Assembly: GCA_020200135.1 (NCBI GenBank)
Contig: JAIVJI010000095.1
Coordinates: 1,212 to 62,008 of the forward strand
DNA: 60,797 nucleotides
Source: Acidobacteriota bacterium
GTDB lineage: Bacteria > Acidobacteriota > Blastocatellia > Pyrinomonadales > Pyrinomonadaceae
Direction: 5' to 3'
The position numbers and the translations under genes were made by a program. The notes under the pieces are model-generated. The model was not told where the DNA came from. It did not search any database and saw only the letters and a program-made list of their open reading frames with translations. Shown here one piece after another: positions 29,867 through 40,816 of this stretch. Position 1 is the stretch's first letter; each line of letters opens with the position of its first letter.

Positions 29867-30744
29867 GCGCGCGGGTGGTGGCGCTCGTAGACGCTGCGTA
29901 TGCGCTCGTTGGTGACGTGCGTGTAGATTTGCGTGGTGGCGAGGTCGCTGTGGCCGAGCATGGCCTGGACGCTGCGCGTGTCTGCGCCGTGCTCGAGCAG
30001 GTGCGTGGCGAAGCTGTGGCGCAGGACGTGCGGCGTCACCCCGCGTATCTGCGCCTTGGCCGAGGCGCGCTTGAGCATCGCCCACACGTGCTGGCGCGTG
30101 AGGGGGCGGCCGAGGTAGCCGACGAAGAGGCGCTGCGACTCGCGCCCCGCGAGCATGACGCGCCGCGCGGCCTCGTAGCGCCGCAACCACTCCAGCGCGG
30201 AGCGGCCGACGGGGACGCGGCGCTGCTTGCTCCCCTTCCCCGTGCAGAAGAGGACGCCGCGGTCGATGTCCACGCTCGAAGTCGTCAGCCCCGTCAGCTC
30301 AGAGACGCGCAGCCCCGTCGCGTAGAGCAGCTCGACGAGCGCGCGGTCGCGCAAGCCCTCGGGCGTCGAGGTGTCGTGCGCTTCGAGCAGCCGCTCCATC
30401 TCCTCCTGCGTGAGGAAGCGCGGGAGCTTCTGCCCGCCCTGCGGGGCCATGATGTCCGCGGTCGGGTCGGCCTTGACGTGGCCGTCGAGCTGGAGGAAGC
30501 GGTAGAAGCCGCGCACCGCGCTCAGCGCGCGGCTGACGGACTTCGGCGCCAGCCCCTCGCGCGACAAGTCCATCACGAACTGCGTCACCTCGGGCTTGCC
30601 CAGAGCCTCCGGCGCGCGCCCCTCCGACTCGGCCAGCGCCTTCAGCCGCGCGAGGTCGCGCCGGTAGCTCTCGACCGAGTTCTTCGAGAGCCCCTTCTCG
30701 ACCTGGAGGAAGCTCAGGTACTCGCGAATCATGTCACGCGGCAT
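29854..30744 (-). CDS. xerD: Tyrosine recombinase XerD
   Basis: The 296-residue length is typical for XerC/D. The N-terminal SAM-like domain (YLSFLQVEKGLSKNSVESYR) is followed by the catalytic domain with TGLRVSEL (Arg), GKGSKQRRVP (Lys), HVLRHSFATHLLEHG (His, Arg), LGHSDLATTQIYTHV (His and nucleophile Tyr). It resolves chromosome dimers at dif with XerC. It resembles XerD slightly more than XerC, but the pair cannot be separated with certainty by eye. It overlaps the right arm of the repeat at its 3' end. Confidence 0.9.
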   Translation of the reverse strand: MPRDMIREYLSFLQVEKGLSKNSVESYRRDLARLKALAESEGRAPEALGKPEVTQFVMDLSREGLAPKSVSRALSAVRGFYRFLQLDGHVKADPTADIMAPQGGQKLPRFLTQEEMERLLEAHDTSTPEGLRDRALVELLYATGLRVSELTGLTTSSVDIDRGVLFCTGKGSKQRRVPVGRSALEWLRRYEAARRVMLAGRESQRLFVGYLGRPLTRQHVWAMLKRASAKAQIRGVTPHVLRHSFATHLLEHGADTRSVQAMLGHSDLATTQIYTHVTNERIRSVYERHHPRAKRE

Positions 30745-30750
30745 AAGGTC

Positions 30751-31953
30751 TCAGCTCGTCGCGCGTTCGGCCGCGGGGAGTGTGGCGCTGAAGTCCCGGA
30801 GGAGGCGGCGCACGTAGGAGGCCAGGAGTTGTTCGACGCGCGCGGGGTCGCGCGAGGCGACGAGCAGCCCGACGTGGTGGCGCTTGTGCAGGCGGAAGAC
30901 TACCTCGGGGTCGTCGTAGGCGGACGTGTCGGGCCACTCCTGACGCGCCAGCGAGATGACGATGCCGGCGTAGTCCTCGCGCACGGGCGGCAGCTCGTAG
31001 TGGCCGTGCTCGCCGGCGACCTCGATGCGCGCCCACTCGCGCCAGAGGTTGACGCCGGTGGCGGCCTCGACCGTCTCGGCGATGTTGGCGCCGCCGACGC
31101 GCGCCGCCGTTTCGAGGAAGTAGAAGCGCCCGTCCGCGCCCTTGATGAACTCGGTGTGCGTGACGCCGCGGACGAGCCCGAGCGTGCGGTGCAGCTCCCG
31201 GTCGAGCGACAGCAGCGCCCGCGCGTCCGGAGACTGGCGCGGGACGGTGTGCGTCATGAAGACGCCGCCGCCGTGCGCCACCTCCATCGGCGGCGTGCCG
31301 TACTTGCTGACGGCAGTGAACAGCGTCTCGCGCTCGGAGATGATCGAGTCGACGTGGAAGATGTCGCCGGGGATGAACTGCTCGATGAGGTAGGTGGACT
31401 GTCTGTCGCCCAGCTCTTCGAGGAGCGGCCACAGCTCGTCGGCGGAGCAGACCTTCTTGATGCCGACGGCCGAAGCCTCGCCCCGAGGCTTCAGGACCCA
31501 GGGCGGCGCGACGCGTTCGGTGAACTCGCAGACGCGCTCGTGGTTGAGCGCGTGGACGAACTCGGGGACGAGGACGCCGTGGTCGCGCGCCTTGACGCGC
31601 ATCGCCAGCTTGTCGCGGAAGTAGCGCGCGGTGGTGTCGCCCATGCCGGGGATGCGTAGGTGTTCGCGCAAAGAGGCGGCCGTCTCCACGTCGAAGTCGT
31701 CGAGCGGCACGACGCGGTCGAACTCGCGCGTGCGCGCCAGCCAGCTCACGCCGCGCTTCACGTCTTCGAGCTTGAAGCCCTCGGGCAGGTAGAAGAACTC
31801 GTCCACCGACTCGCGCGGCCAGTCGGCGTCGCGCAAGTGTTCCATCGTGACGAGGAAGACGCGGCACCCCTGCCGCTTGCACTCCCGCAGGAACTCCTGC
31901 CCCTTCTCGAAGGTGGCGATGCACAGGACTGTCAGCGGTCGCTTCTCTGACAA
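30751..31953 (-). CDS. ATP-grasp ligase of unknown substrate
   Basis: A TTG at 31953 with CGGGAGAG 8-14 bases upstream starts a 400-residue protein reading SEKRPLTVLCIATFEKGQEF. The ATP-grasp domain shows WVLKPRGEASAVGIKKV, TYLIEQFIPGDIFHVDSI and FYFLETAARVGGANIAETVE, with the metal-binding Glu and Asn. It resembles the carbamoyl-phosphate-synthase-like/carnosine-synthase-like group that links carboxylates to amines. The reaction is unknown. The upstream extension of the frame towards 32184 overlaps the divergent glycosylase gene and was rejected. It stops 6 bases before xerD begins, so they form an operon. Confidence 0.82.
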   Translation of the reverse strand: MSEKRPLTVLCIATFEKGQEFLRECKRQGCRVFLVTMEHLRDADWPRESVDEFFYLPEGFKLEDVKRGVSWLARTREFDRVVPLDDFDVETAASLREHLRIPGMGDTTARYFRDKLAMRVKARDHGVLVPEFVHALNHERVCEFTERVAPPWVLKPRGEASAVGIKKVCSADELWPLLEELGDRQSTYLIEQFIPGDIFHVDSIISERETLFTAVSKYGTPPMEVAHGGGVFMTHTVPRQSPDARALLSLDRELHRTLGLVRGVTHTEFIKGADGRFYFLETAARVGGANIAETVEAATGVNLWREWARIEVAGEHGHYELPPVREDYAGIVISLARQEWPDTSAYDDPEVVFRLHKRHHVGLLVASRDPARVEQLLASYVRRLLRDFSATLPAAERATS

Positions 31954-32119
31954 GGAGGACTCTCCCGAAGAAATGTTTTTGTCGCGCCGAAGAGCCCGGC
32001 GGCCGGGGCGCGCTGGGAATGATAACCCATCGCGGCCGTTGTGCAACATGCGCGCCCCGAGCGTCGTATCAGAGCGCGTAGTCGACACCCGACCGGGGCG
32101 ACGGACGACCGAGCAGGTG

Positions 32120-33013
32120 ATGAGCGACACGACGAAGACGGAACTTTTCATCGAGACCCCGGCGGGCTTCGACTTCCCGCGCACGCTGCGCAGCCACGGC
32201 TGGTACGACCTGCCGCCCTACGAGCTGGTCGCCGGCGACACGCTCGCGCGCGTGCTCGACGTGGGCGGGGCCGAGCCGGTCACGGTCTTCGTCAAAGGCG
32301 AACGCGCCGGGCTGCGTGTGAGCGCGTCCGTCCGGCTCGGCGCGCGCGCCGGCGCGCGTGTCGAGCGCGACGTGCGGCACGTCTTCCGGCTCGACGAACG
32401 GCTGGAGGAGTTTTACGCGCTGGTCGGCGGCGACCCGGAATTCGGGTGGGTGGCGCGAGACGGCGCGGGGCGGCTGCTGCGCTCGCCGACCGTCTACGAA
32501 GACCTCGTCAAATCGGTCATGACGACCAACTGCTCCTGGTCGCTGACGAAGAAGATGGTGACCGGGCTCGTCGGCGCGCTCGGGCGCGAGGGACGGGACG
32601 GCCGGCGCGCCTTCCCCGGGCCGGAGGCGATGGCGGCGCAGCCCGCCGAGTTCTACCGCGAGGTCGTGCGCGCCGGATACCGCTCGGAGTATCTGAAGGA
32701 GCTGGCGGAGCGCGTCGCGTCGGGCGAGATAGACCCGGAGTCGTGGCTGCGTTCGGAGCTTTCGACGGCCGAGCTGAGGCGCGAGATGAAGCGCGTGAAG
32801 GGCGTAGGCGACTACGCGGCCGAGAACCTCCTCAAGCTGGTCGGGCGCTACGACGTGCTCGCGCTCGACTCGTGGGTGCGCGGCAAGTTCCGGCGCGTGC
32901 GCGGGCGCGGGCGCGCTTGCGACGACCGGAAAATCGCGCGCTTCTACTCGCGCTTCGGCGAATGGCGCGGCCTCGCACTCTGGTGCGACATGACGCGCGA
33001 CTGGTTTGAATAA
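32120..33013 (+). CDS. HhH-GPD superfamily DNA glycosylase
   Basis: The 297-residue protein has an N-terminal beta domain (LRSHGWYDLPPYELVAGDTL) like that of AlkA/Ogg enzymes, then a helical core. The helix-hairpin-helix is MKRVKGVGDYAAENLLKLVG and the catalytic Asp is in VLALDSWVRGKF. SVMTTNCSWSLTKKM is the usual start of the GPD domain. It would remove alkylated or oxidised bases; a lysine in the hairpin that would mark a bifunctional lyase was not identified. The ATG at 32120 was chosen because the longer upstream frame overlaps the divergent ligase gene. Confidence 0.85.
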   Translation: MSDTTKTELFIETPAGFDFPRTLRSHGWYDLPPYELVAGDTLARVLDVGGAEPVTVFVKGERAGLRVSASVRLGARAGARVERDVRHVFRLDERLEEFYALVGGDPEFGWVARDGAGRLLRSPTVYEDLVKSVMTTNCSWSLTKKMVTGLVGALGREGRDGRRAFPGPEAMAAQPAEFYREVVRAGYRSEYLKELAERVASGEIDPESWLRSELSTAELRREMKRVKGVGDYAAENLLKLVGRYDVLALDSWVRGKFRRVRGRGRACDDRKIARFYSRFGEWRGLALWCDMTRDWFE

Positions 33014-33115
33014 GTCAGGGGGCCGGCGGCGGGTGCAAACGCACGGACGAGCAGCCGGGGTCGCGGAACTGAGCCTGCGACCCCGGCCGCTCGACCTGTG
33101 GGACGGCGCGGGTTA

Positions 33116-33889
33116 CTACGGCCGCCTACGGAGCCACTCGAACCCGGCCGGATAGACCTGCATGGTGGCGTCAATCGTCGCCATGCACGACCGGATGTTG
33201 AAGCGCTCGTAGGCGCTGATCATGTCCGTGAACTTCGGCATCTTGTCCCCGAATGCGTTACGCCCTGACAGCATGACGGGAACGAACTGCCCCTTCTCGG
33301 CGATGGGAATCGCCTCCCGCAGGGATTCGATGGCCTCGCGGAATGCGCCCCGGAGAATCTTCAGGTCGTCACGCTGCGCGACCAGGATTTCGGTAAGATT
33401 GCGGAGCGGTATCGCCTCCGGGCGCTTCACCCCTCCCACATTCGAGTACCGCACGCCCTGCATCGACAAGCGCTCGAACGCCGGCGTCTCCCTCAGAATC
33501 TTCCCCAGGGCGTCCTCGTAGACCTTGATCTTCTTGCCCGAACGGTCAATCTCGATCAGCTCGGCCAGTTTTTGTTCGAGGATGACCATCTGGTCGGCCG
33601 ACGACTCGTAACTCCCGAGCGCCGCCCGGAAGAGTTCCGGGTTGGGACTGCCGTTGAGTTCCGCCAGGATGGCGGCCTCAAGGTAGGAGTTGCCCTTGTA
33701 GTAAGTCGCGATGACGCCGAGGGACATCACGTTGTAGACCTCGGCCTCTTTGTTAAAGAACTTGATGGTGACAGACCTGTCACCGTAGACGCCGTGTCAT
33801 CTGGCGTTGTGGGCCTGGGCCGTGTTCGGCCAGAGGCAGCTCAGCAGCATGACGGCGAGGGTCGGGACGAGTGTCTTTTTCTTCATCAT
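33116..33889 (-). pseudogene. Exported protein gene with an in-frame TGA after the signal peptide
   Basis: The ATG at 33889 overlaps the stop of the di-haem gene. It starts a signal peptide KKKTLVPTLAVMLLSCLWPN followed by TAQAHNAR and then TGA at 33799-33797. Beyond the stop the same frame continues HGVYGDRSVTIKFFNKEAEV and stays open for 226 further codons to TAG. The mature part is a helical protein (EAAILAELNGSPNPELFRAA, FREAIESLREAIPIAEKGQF) without a recognised family. A CGA-to-TGA change would explain it. It is the partner gene of the di-haem enzyme by overlap. Confidence 0.75.
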
Positions 33890-35331
33890 CAGCCTCCTTC
33901 GTGTTGGCGTCTCGGTGGTTGGTACCGGGACGCTCCGAGCGTCAGCAAAAAACGGACGAGGACTTTTTTCTCCACATCTGACAGGCGCTCGAATCGTTCG
34001 CGCGACTCGGCGGCCTCCCCACCGTGGTTGAGGATGACTTCCGAGACCGTATCGCAGTCGCCGCGGTGTCCGTAAGGCGCGGACAGTGCGAGGTCCCACA
34101 GCTTCGCCGTCAGGAACTGGTCCGTGGGGACGTTATCCTGGCGCAACTTCTCGTTACAAAAGAATGGCTTGTCAGGGTCACAAATCTTGTGGCGCTTAAG
34201 GTCGGAGAAGGCGAACACCAGGAGCGAGCCGTCGGGGCCATATTCAACGCCGCTCCCACGCCCTCCCGCGGGAAGAGGTAGCCGAATCAGACCGGCGACG
34301 TCCGTCGGGGTAGCGGTGCCGGGTCGGTTAAAGGGGTTGGGTTCACTGAACTCGCGTGCGTTGAGCTTGAGAGCCGGGACGTGACAGTCGGCGCACCCGG
34401 CGGCCTTGAATATTTTTTCGCCCTGCCCCCACTCCTTACGCAGCGCGGCGTTTTGCGGCACCGGCCTGGAAGGGGGCGGCAGCAGGGCCTGGAACAGCGT
34501 CAGGGCCGTCACTTGCCCGATGGAAAACTCGTTTTCGACGCCGTCTTCGTCAAAGTCACGCCGGCCCGTCCGTTCCCACCCGAAGCGCTCTATCGCCTGA
34601 ATGCCGTGGTGATGGTTAAGGGCCGCGATGGAAAACTCCCTCAAGGAGACGCCGACGCCTTTGACCCCGAACGGCTTCAACACGAGGTCGTTGTCTATGC
34701 CCTCTAGCTGCGACTGGTCGAACGTCCCGTCGGGCCGGACCTTAACCACCCCAAAGCCGACCCCCTTTGTCGATAGGCGAACCGTCACATCTTTGGAGGT
34801 CGCCAGGGCTTCGAGGCGCCCCGCCTCTCGCTGGGCGCGGAGGTCTTGCGTCATCTCCCTCGCCAGCATTTCGATGGCCCCGGCACCGAGGACGCTGATC
34901 GTATTGCGCTCGTTGGTGGTCTCCGTGCCGACCGACTCGGTGGGAGGGTCAAGGAAGTGCGCGCCGACAAACACGTTGGCGACGAAATCGCCCGAGCCGC
35001 CCGTGAAGGGTTGATTATGACATCCCGCGCACGAGGCCGAATCGGGACCGGAAGCGCGCGTGAACCGTTCTGCCAAACGCGACAGGCGAGGCGTCGGTTT
35101 GGAGTCGCCCGTGGAGGCGGGGCGACCGGCACCGTCGAGCCGGTTGAACCGGGTCGCGAAAAGCAACTCCCCGTCGCGTAAAATCGAGGGGGCCAGCCTC
35201 GCATTTCTGGCGGCACGGTCATGATCCGGGAACACGTTGATTGCCGGCGGGTCCCAAAGCCGTTGGCTTTGAGCTATGCCGGTGCCGAACGCGAGAAGGG
35301 CGAGAAGAGCAGCAACCTTCCACTTAAGCAT
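33889..35331 (-). CDS. Di-haem cytochrome c oxidoreductase, MauG/peroxidase-like
   Basis: The 480-residue protein has a signal peptide and two c-type haem sites, SCAGCHNQPF and GCADCHVPAL. It belongs with the di-haem oxidoreductases related to bacterial cytochrome c peroxidase and MauG (the DUF1111-like branch). The region AALNHHHGIQAIERFGWERTG and the C-terminal LSAPYGHRGDCDTVSEVILN are typical of this branch. It probably works in the periplasm on peroxide or organic substrate. It is the first gene of an operon with the interrupted gene at 33116. Base composition here is lower in GC than its neighbours, which may indicate transfer. Confidence 0.82.
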   Translation of the reverse strand: MLKWKVAALLALLAFGTGIAQSQRLWDPPAINVFPDHDRAARNARLAPSILRDGELLFATRFNRLDGAGRPASTGDSKPTPRLSRLAERFTRASGPDSASCAGCHNQPFTGGSGDFVANVFVGAHFLDPPTESVGTETTNERNTISVLGAGAIEMLAREMTQDLRAQREAGRLEALATSKDVTVRLSTKGVGFGVVKVRPDGTFDQSQLEGIDNDLVLKPFGVKGVGVSLREFSIAALNHHHGIQAIERFGWERTGRRDFDEDGVENEFSIGQVTALTLFQALLPPPSRPVPQNAALRKEWGQGEKIFKAAGCADCHVPALKLNAREFSEPNPFNRPGTATPTDVAGLIRLPLPAGGRGSGVEYGPDGSLLVFAFSDLKRHKICDPDKPFFCNEKLRQDNVPTDQFLTAKLWDLALSAPYGHRGDCDTVSEVILNHGGEAAESRERFERLSDVEKKVLVRFLLTLGASRYQPPRRQHEGG

Positions 35332-35552
35332 CGGGTGTTCACTTCCTTCCCATGTCGGTTAGTTGTCACCCTGTGTTTGAAGGCGTGAGCCGGAAAGTTA
35401 TGAAATAAGTGCCGACAGTGTTTTAAGAGGCTGTCGAACAGCGAGGGCAAGAGACGCGGCAATTTCGCGCGCATACTATGCCCGCCCGCCCCCCCCTGTC
35501 AACAAAATATTTCCGGCGCCAGTCAACCGCACGGAGTTGTCAGGGCGCGCCA

Positions 35553-35595
35553 AAAGAAAGACGAGAGCCGGCGCGGCTCTCGTCTTTCTTTGTTT
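35553..35595 (-). terminator. Bidirectional intrinsic terminator after the peptidase gene
   Basis: GACGAGAGCC (35560-35569) pairs with GGCTCTCGTC (35575-35584) and the pairing extends through AAAGAAA/TTTCTTT, so both strands end in T-rich tails. Confidence 0.82.
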
Positions 35596-35611
35596 GCGTC
35601 TAACTGCCGCC

Positions 35612-37759
<2,148 letters not shown>

Positions 37760-37813
37760 TGCTTTCTTCTACCGTGAAGTCGCGGCCCGGGGGCCGGAAA
37801 AGTCAAAACCCAT

Positions 37814-38353
37814 TTAATTGTCGAACGCCTCCGGGACGACCGCCGTCAGGTCGCGCTCTATCTTCTCGGGCGCGGGCTGCCGCGAGAGCCCGAGCCGCGC
37901 CGAGAGCCGCGAGACGTGCGTGTCCACGACTATCCCGGAAGCGATCCGGTAGGCGTTGCCGAGGACGACGTTGGCCGTCTTGCGCGCGACGCCGGGCAGC
38001 CCCAGCAGCTCGTCCATCCGGTCCGGGACGCGCCCGCCGTGTCGCTCGCCGATGAGGCGGCACGCGCCCTGGATGGACTTCGCCTTGTTGCGGAAGAAGC
38101 CGGTCGAGTGGATGTCCCGCTCGAGCTCGGCGGCGGGCGCCGAGGCGTAGTCCTCCCAGGTGCGGTACTTGCGGAAGAGTTCGGCCGTGACCGCGTTGAC
38201 GCGCTCGTCCGTACACTGCGCCGAGAGGATGGTCGCCACCAGAAGCTCCAGCGGGCTCGTGTGGTCGAGGCTGCAACGCGCCTCCGGGTACTCCTTCCGC
38301 AGGAGCCTTATCAGTCGCCGGACTCTCTTCTTCTCTGCGGAGAGAGCTTCCAT
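37814..38353 (-). CDS. nth: Endonuclease III lacking the iron-sulfur C terminus
   Basis: The 179-residue protein matches Nth over its glycosylase core: LELLVATILSAQCTDERVNA, the hairpin LPGVARKTANVVLGNA with the catalytic lysine, and VDTHVSRLSARLGL with the catalytic Asp. Nth excises oxidised pyrimidines and cuts the strand. Family members are usually 210-220 residues and end with a four-cysteine [4Fe-4S] loop. Here the frame stops after AVVPEAFDN, before that loop, and no cysteine-rich coding follows in any frame. It may be a truncated or cluster-less variant. It is downstream of the exported protein gene at 38360, separated by 6 bases. Confidence 0.85.
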   Translation of the reverse strand: MEALSAEKKRVRRLIRLLRKEYPEARCSLDHTSPLELLVATILSAQCTDERVNAVTAELFRKYRTWEDYASAPAAELERDIHSTGFFRNKAKSIQGACRLIGERHGGRVPDRMDELLGLPGVARKTANVVLGNAYRIASGIVVDTHVSRLSARLGLSRQPAPEKIERDLTAVVPEAFDN

Positions 38354-38359
38354 TCTTGT

Positions 38360-39484
38360 TCACCTGCGGCGCGGGCGCGGCCGGCGGCCGGGGCGCGGCG
38401 CGGTCTTCTTCGCGGCGGGCTTGCTCGCCATCTCCTGCCTGATGATGGCGGCCAGCTCCTTCTGCGGCACCGACGCGCTGAGGACGAGCGTGTTCCCTTC
38501 CGTCCGGTTGACGAAGGTCTTGAGCACGTTCAGAGCCGTCCTCGTCTTCGCGTAGTCCTTGTGCTTCGGCGTCAGCTTGGCGGCCTCCTGGTTGAGCGCG
38601 GTCTGCGCGGCGAGCAGCCCCATGCGGACGAGGCCGCTAAACGCGCTGGCGTGCTCGGGCGCGTCGGTCAGCACGGCCGCGCTCAGGGAGTAGCTCAGCG
38701 CGTCCATCCCCTGCGCCAGGCTGACCTGCTTCACCCAGCGGATCATCTGCTCGGCCTCCGGGTTGGAGGGCATCCCCGCCTTGCGCAGGTAGTCCACGGT
38801 GTTGGGCGGCAGCTCGACCGTCAGGCTCCAGAGCGCCTGCGGCTCGCGCGCGGCCAGCTCCACCATCGAAGACCTCATCGCGCCGCGCCCGCCGGCCGCG
38901 TCCACCATGGCCCGGACGTACGAAGGCACGCCCGCGACGAGCGTGTTCGCGTCGAGCGCCGTCACGGCAATCTCAGGGTAGGGCGAGACCTGCTTCTTCT
39001 CCGGCGCCGCGCCGTCGGCCGGCGGCTTCGTGCCGACGCTGGTCAGGTCGACGACCTCGATGGTCTTCGAGCCGTAGGTCTCGCTGCGCCGCTGGACGTT
39101 CTCCGCGCCGGCGGCCACGCGCCCGAGCGCGAGCAGCGTGTCGGCGTTGAAGTTGCCGCGCAGGACCACCACGAACTCCGGGAGGTTGTTGGCGGGCGGC
39201 GGGTCCGCGAGGCGCGCGCCGACGGCGACGTAGTCGATCTCGCGCACGTCGAACCCGACCTTCTGCCCCTCGGCGATCATCTTCTGGTAGTCGGCCGCCG
39301 GCATCAGGCGGGGCATCACCTCGTTGATGATGCGGCGCGCGTTGACGTAAAGAATCGCCTGCGAGTCAGGCATCGAGGAGAGCGCCTGACGCTTGTCGAC
39401 GGGGCCCTGTGCGGCCGCCGCCTGACACAGCGCGAAGAGGAGGGCGAGAGGCAGCATAAGCCTCACGGGCGTCGATTTACACAT
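38360..39484 (-). CDS. Exported hypothetical protein
   Basis: From an ATG at 39484 the 374-residue product starts MCKSTPVRLMLPLALLFALC and has a signal peptide ending near AAAAQ. The mature part begins KRQALSSMPDSQAILYVNAR, a pattern seen in exported proteins that resemble DUF3352. It ends in a very basic Pro/Arg tail (KTAPRPGRRPRPRRR) that may contact nucleic acid or the cell wall. No catalytic motif was recognised. The longer frame upstream was rejected because it lacks a start signal. It is followed closely by nth. Confidence 0.7.
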   Translation of the reverse strand: MCKSTPVRLMLPLALLFALCQAAAAQGPVDKRQALSSMPDSQAILYVNARRIINEVMPRLMPAADYQKMIAEGQKVGFDVREIDYVAVGARLADPPPANNLPEFVVVLRGNFNADTLLALGRVAAGAENVQRRSETYGSKTIEVVDLTSVGTKPPADGAAPEKKQVSPYPEIAVTALDANTLVAGVPSYVRAMVDAAGGRGAMRSSMVELAAREPQALWSLTVELPPNTVDYLRKAGMPSNPEAEQMIRWVKQVSLAQGMDALSYSLSAAVLTDAPEHASAFSGLVRMGLLAAQTALNQEAAKLTPKHKDYAKTRTALNVLKTFVNRTEGNTLVLSASVPQKELAAIIRQEMASKPAAKKTAPRPGRRPRPRRR

Positions 39485-39580
39485 GCGGGTCGAGTTTCCT
39501 TTCGGGTTAGAGGGGAGCGACGGACAACGCGTGAACGCCGTCAAAAATAAATCTTCAAACGCCAAAGTTCAAGACCAAAT

Positions 39581-40720
39581 TCAGCGCGCGGGCCGCGGCG
39601 CACCCACCGGCACGTCGAGCGCGAAGCCGCCGACGCGCGCCCGCGCGCCCGGCTCCGTGTAGCGCAGGTCGGCGAACTGCACGACCCAGCCGCCCGCCTC
39701 GGCCGGCACCACGCGCGCGACGGGGAACCGCGCGAAGTCGAGCAGCACGCGCGCCGCTTCGTCGCGCGAGGCGAGGCCGACTACCTCCGCCTCCGCGCGC
39801 GCAGGCTTCGCGTAGCCCACTTCGTTGCGCGGGTCTTCAAAGGGGGTCGTGCCGTGCCTGATGTCGAAGCGGAAGGTCGAGCGGTCGGCTTCGGCCAGGC
39901 AGCGCCACGTCAGAGGGGTCGCCAGCACGGGCGTCGCGGCCACGCGCAGGAGACGCTGCCCCTCGCGCCTGACGCGGCCGTCCGCGAGGATTTCGGCTTC
40001 CCCAAGCGCGCGCGCCTGAAGGACGGACAGCACGCCGCAGTAGGCGGCCACGAGCGCGAGCGCCAGCGCCGGAGCGCGCCGGCCGAAACGCTCGCCCGTT
40101 TTCGTTAGATGAAGGATGACGAGCGCCGCGAGCGCCGCCCCCCAGAGGACGAGCGCCCCGACCGGCATCCCGAGGTCGGGGCGCATCCCCACGCGCACGA
40201 ACAGAAACGTGACGCCGAGCGCCAGCACACCCCACGCGATGACCTGCCAGCGCGCCGCCGCCAGGAGCGAGCACGCGCCGCCGAGCAAAAGCCACACCCA
40301 CGGGTCAACGATGAAGAGCAGGTCGCCGTAAAACCAGCGCCCGTCCCAGGGGAGCAGCGGCCGCACGCCGTAACTGTTCGTCCAGTCCAGAAGCGGGTGC
40401 GACACCGAGAGCAGCAGCGAGCAGAGCAGCAGCCACTTCAGACTCGCGCGCGCCTCGTGACCTCGCAGGCGCGCCCACAGACGTTCCAAGGCGACAAAGA
40501 GCAGCGGGAGGGCGACGGCCAGCGCGAGCATCCCGACGATCGAGTGCGTGATGCCCCGGTGGTGTTGGAGGTAGAAGGCCGGCCCGCCCGCGAGCGCGAC
40601 GATGTCGATGTCGGGCAGGTTCGCCGCCGCGACGCATACGAAGGTCGCGTAAGGGCTCCGCCGCCCGAGCCCCGCCTTCGCGGCCGCCAGTCCGACGAGC
40701 GAGTGTGTGAGATTGTCCAC
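39581..40720 (-). CDS. Membrane-bound metal-dependent hydrolase, YdjM/DUF457 family
   Basis: A GTG at 40720 begins VDNLTHSLVGLAAAKAGLGR, the usual N terminus of this family. The conserved acidic and His residues are LPDIDI, HHRGITHSIVG and SHPLLDWTNSYG, thought to bind metal at the membrane face. About seven hydrophobic helices follow, and the C-terminal 140 residues form a soluble domain. The family's substrate is unknown; some members are SOS-induced. A hairpin repeat lies immediately upstream. A longer start at 40750 would read through that repeat and was rejected. Confidence 0.85.
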   Translation of the reverse strand: MDNLTHSLVGLAAAKAGLGRRSPYATFVCVAAANLPDIDIVALAGGPAFYLQHHRGITHSIVGMLALAVALPLLFVALERLWARLRGHEARASLKWLLLCSLLLSVSHPLLDWTNSYGVRPLLPWDGRWFYGDLLFIVDPWVWLLLGGACSLLAAARWQVIAWGVLALGVTFLFVRVGMRPDLGMPVGALVLWGAALAALVILHLTKTGERFGRRAPALALALVAAYCGVLSVLQARALGEAEILADGRVRREGQRLLRVAATPVLATPLTWRCLAEADRSTFRFDIRHGTTPFEDPRNEVGYAKPARAEAEVVGLASRDEAARVLLDFARFPVARVVPAEAGGWVVQFADLRYTEPGARARVGGFALDVPVGAPRPAR

Positions 40721-40726
40721 TTGAGG

Positions 40727-40816
40727 AAGGTGATCAGTGATGGGTGACAAGTGATAAGAAAGAGACCGCGGCCCTTACCTTCTCTCGACGCTTATCACCC
40801 ATCACTTATCACTGCT
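40727..40816. repeat. Intergenic inverted repeat, GTGATCA family
   Basis: GTGATCAGTGATGGGTGACA and AGTGATAAG on the left are mirrored by CTTATCACCCATCACTTATC on the right, around a core of about 30 bases. Same plan as the AGTAGTC elements with another word. Confidence 0.8.

Noticed and set aside
33797..33799. Selenocysteine codon at the in-frame TGA
   Set aside because: No SECIS-like hairpin was seen just downstream, and the site follows a signal peptide rather than a redox motif.
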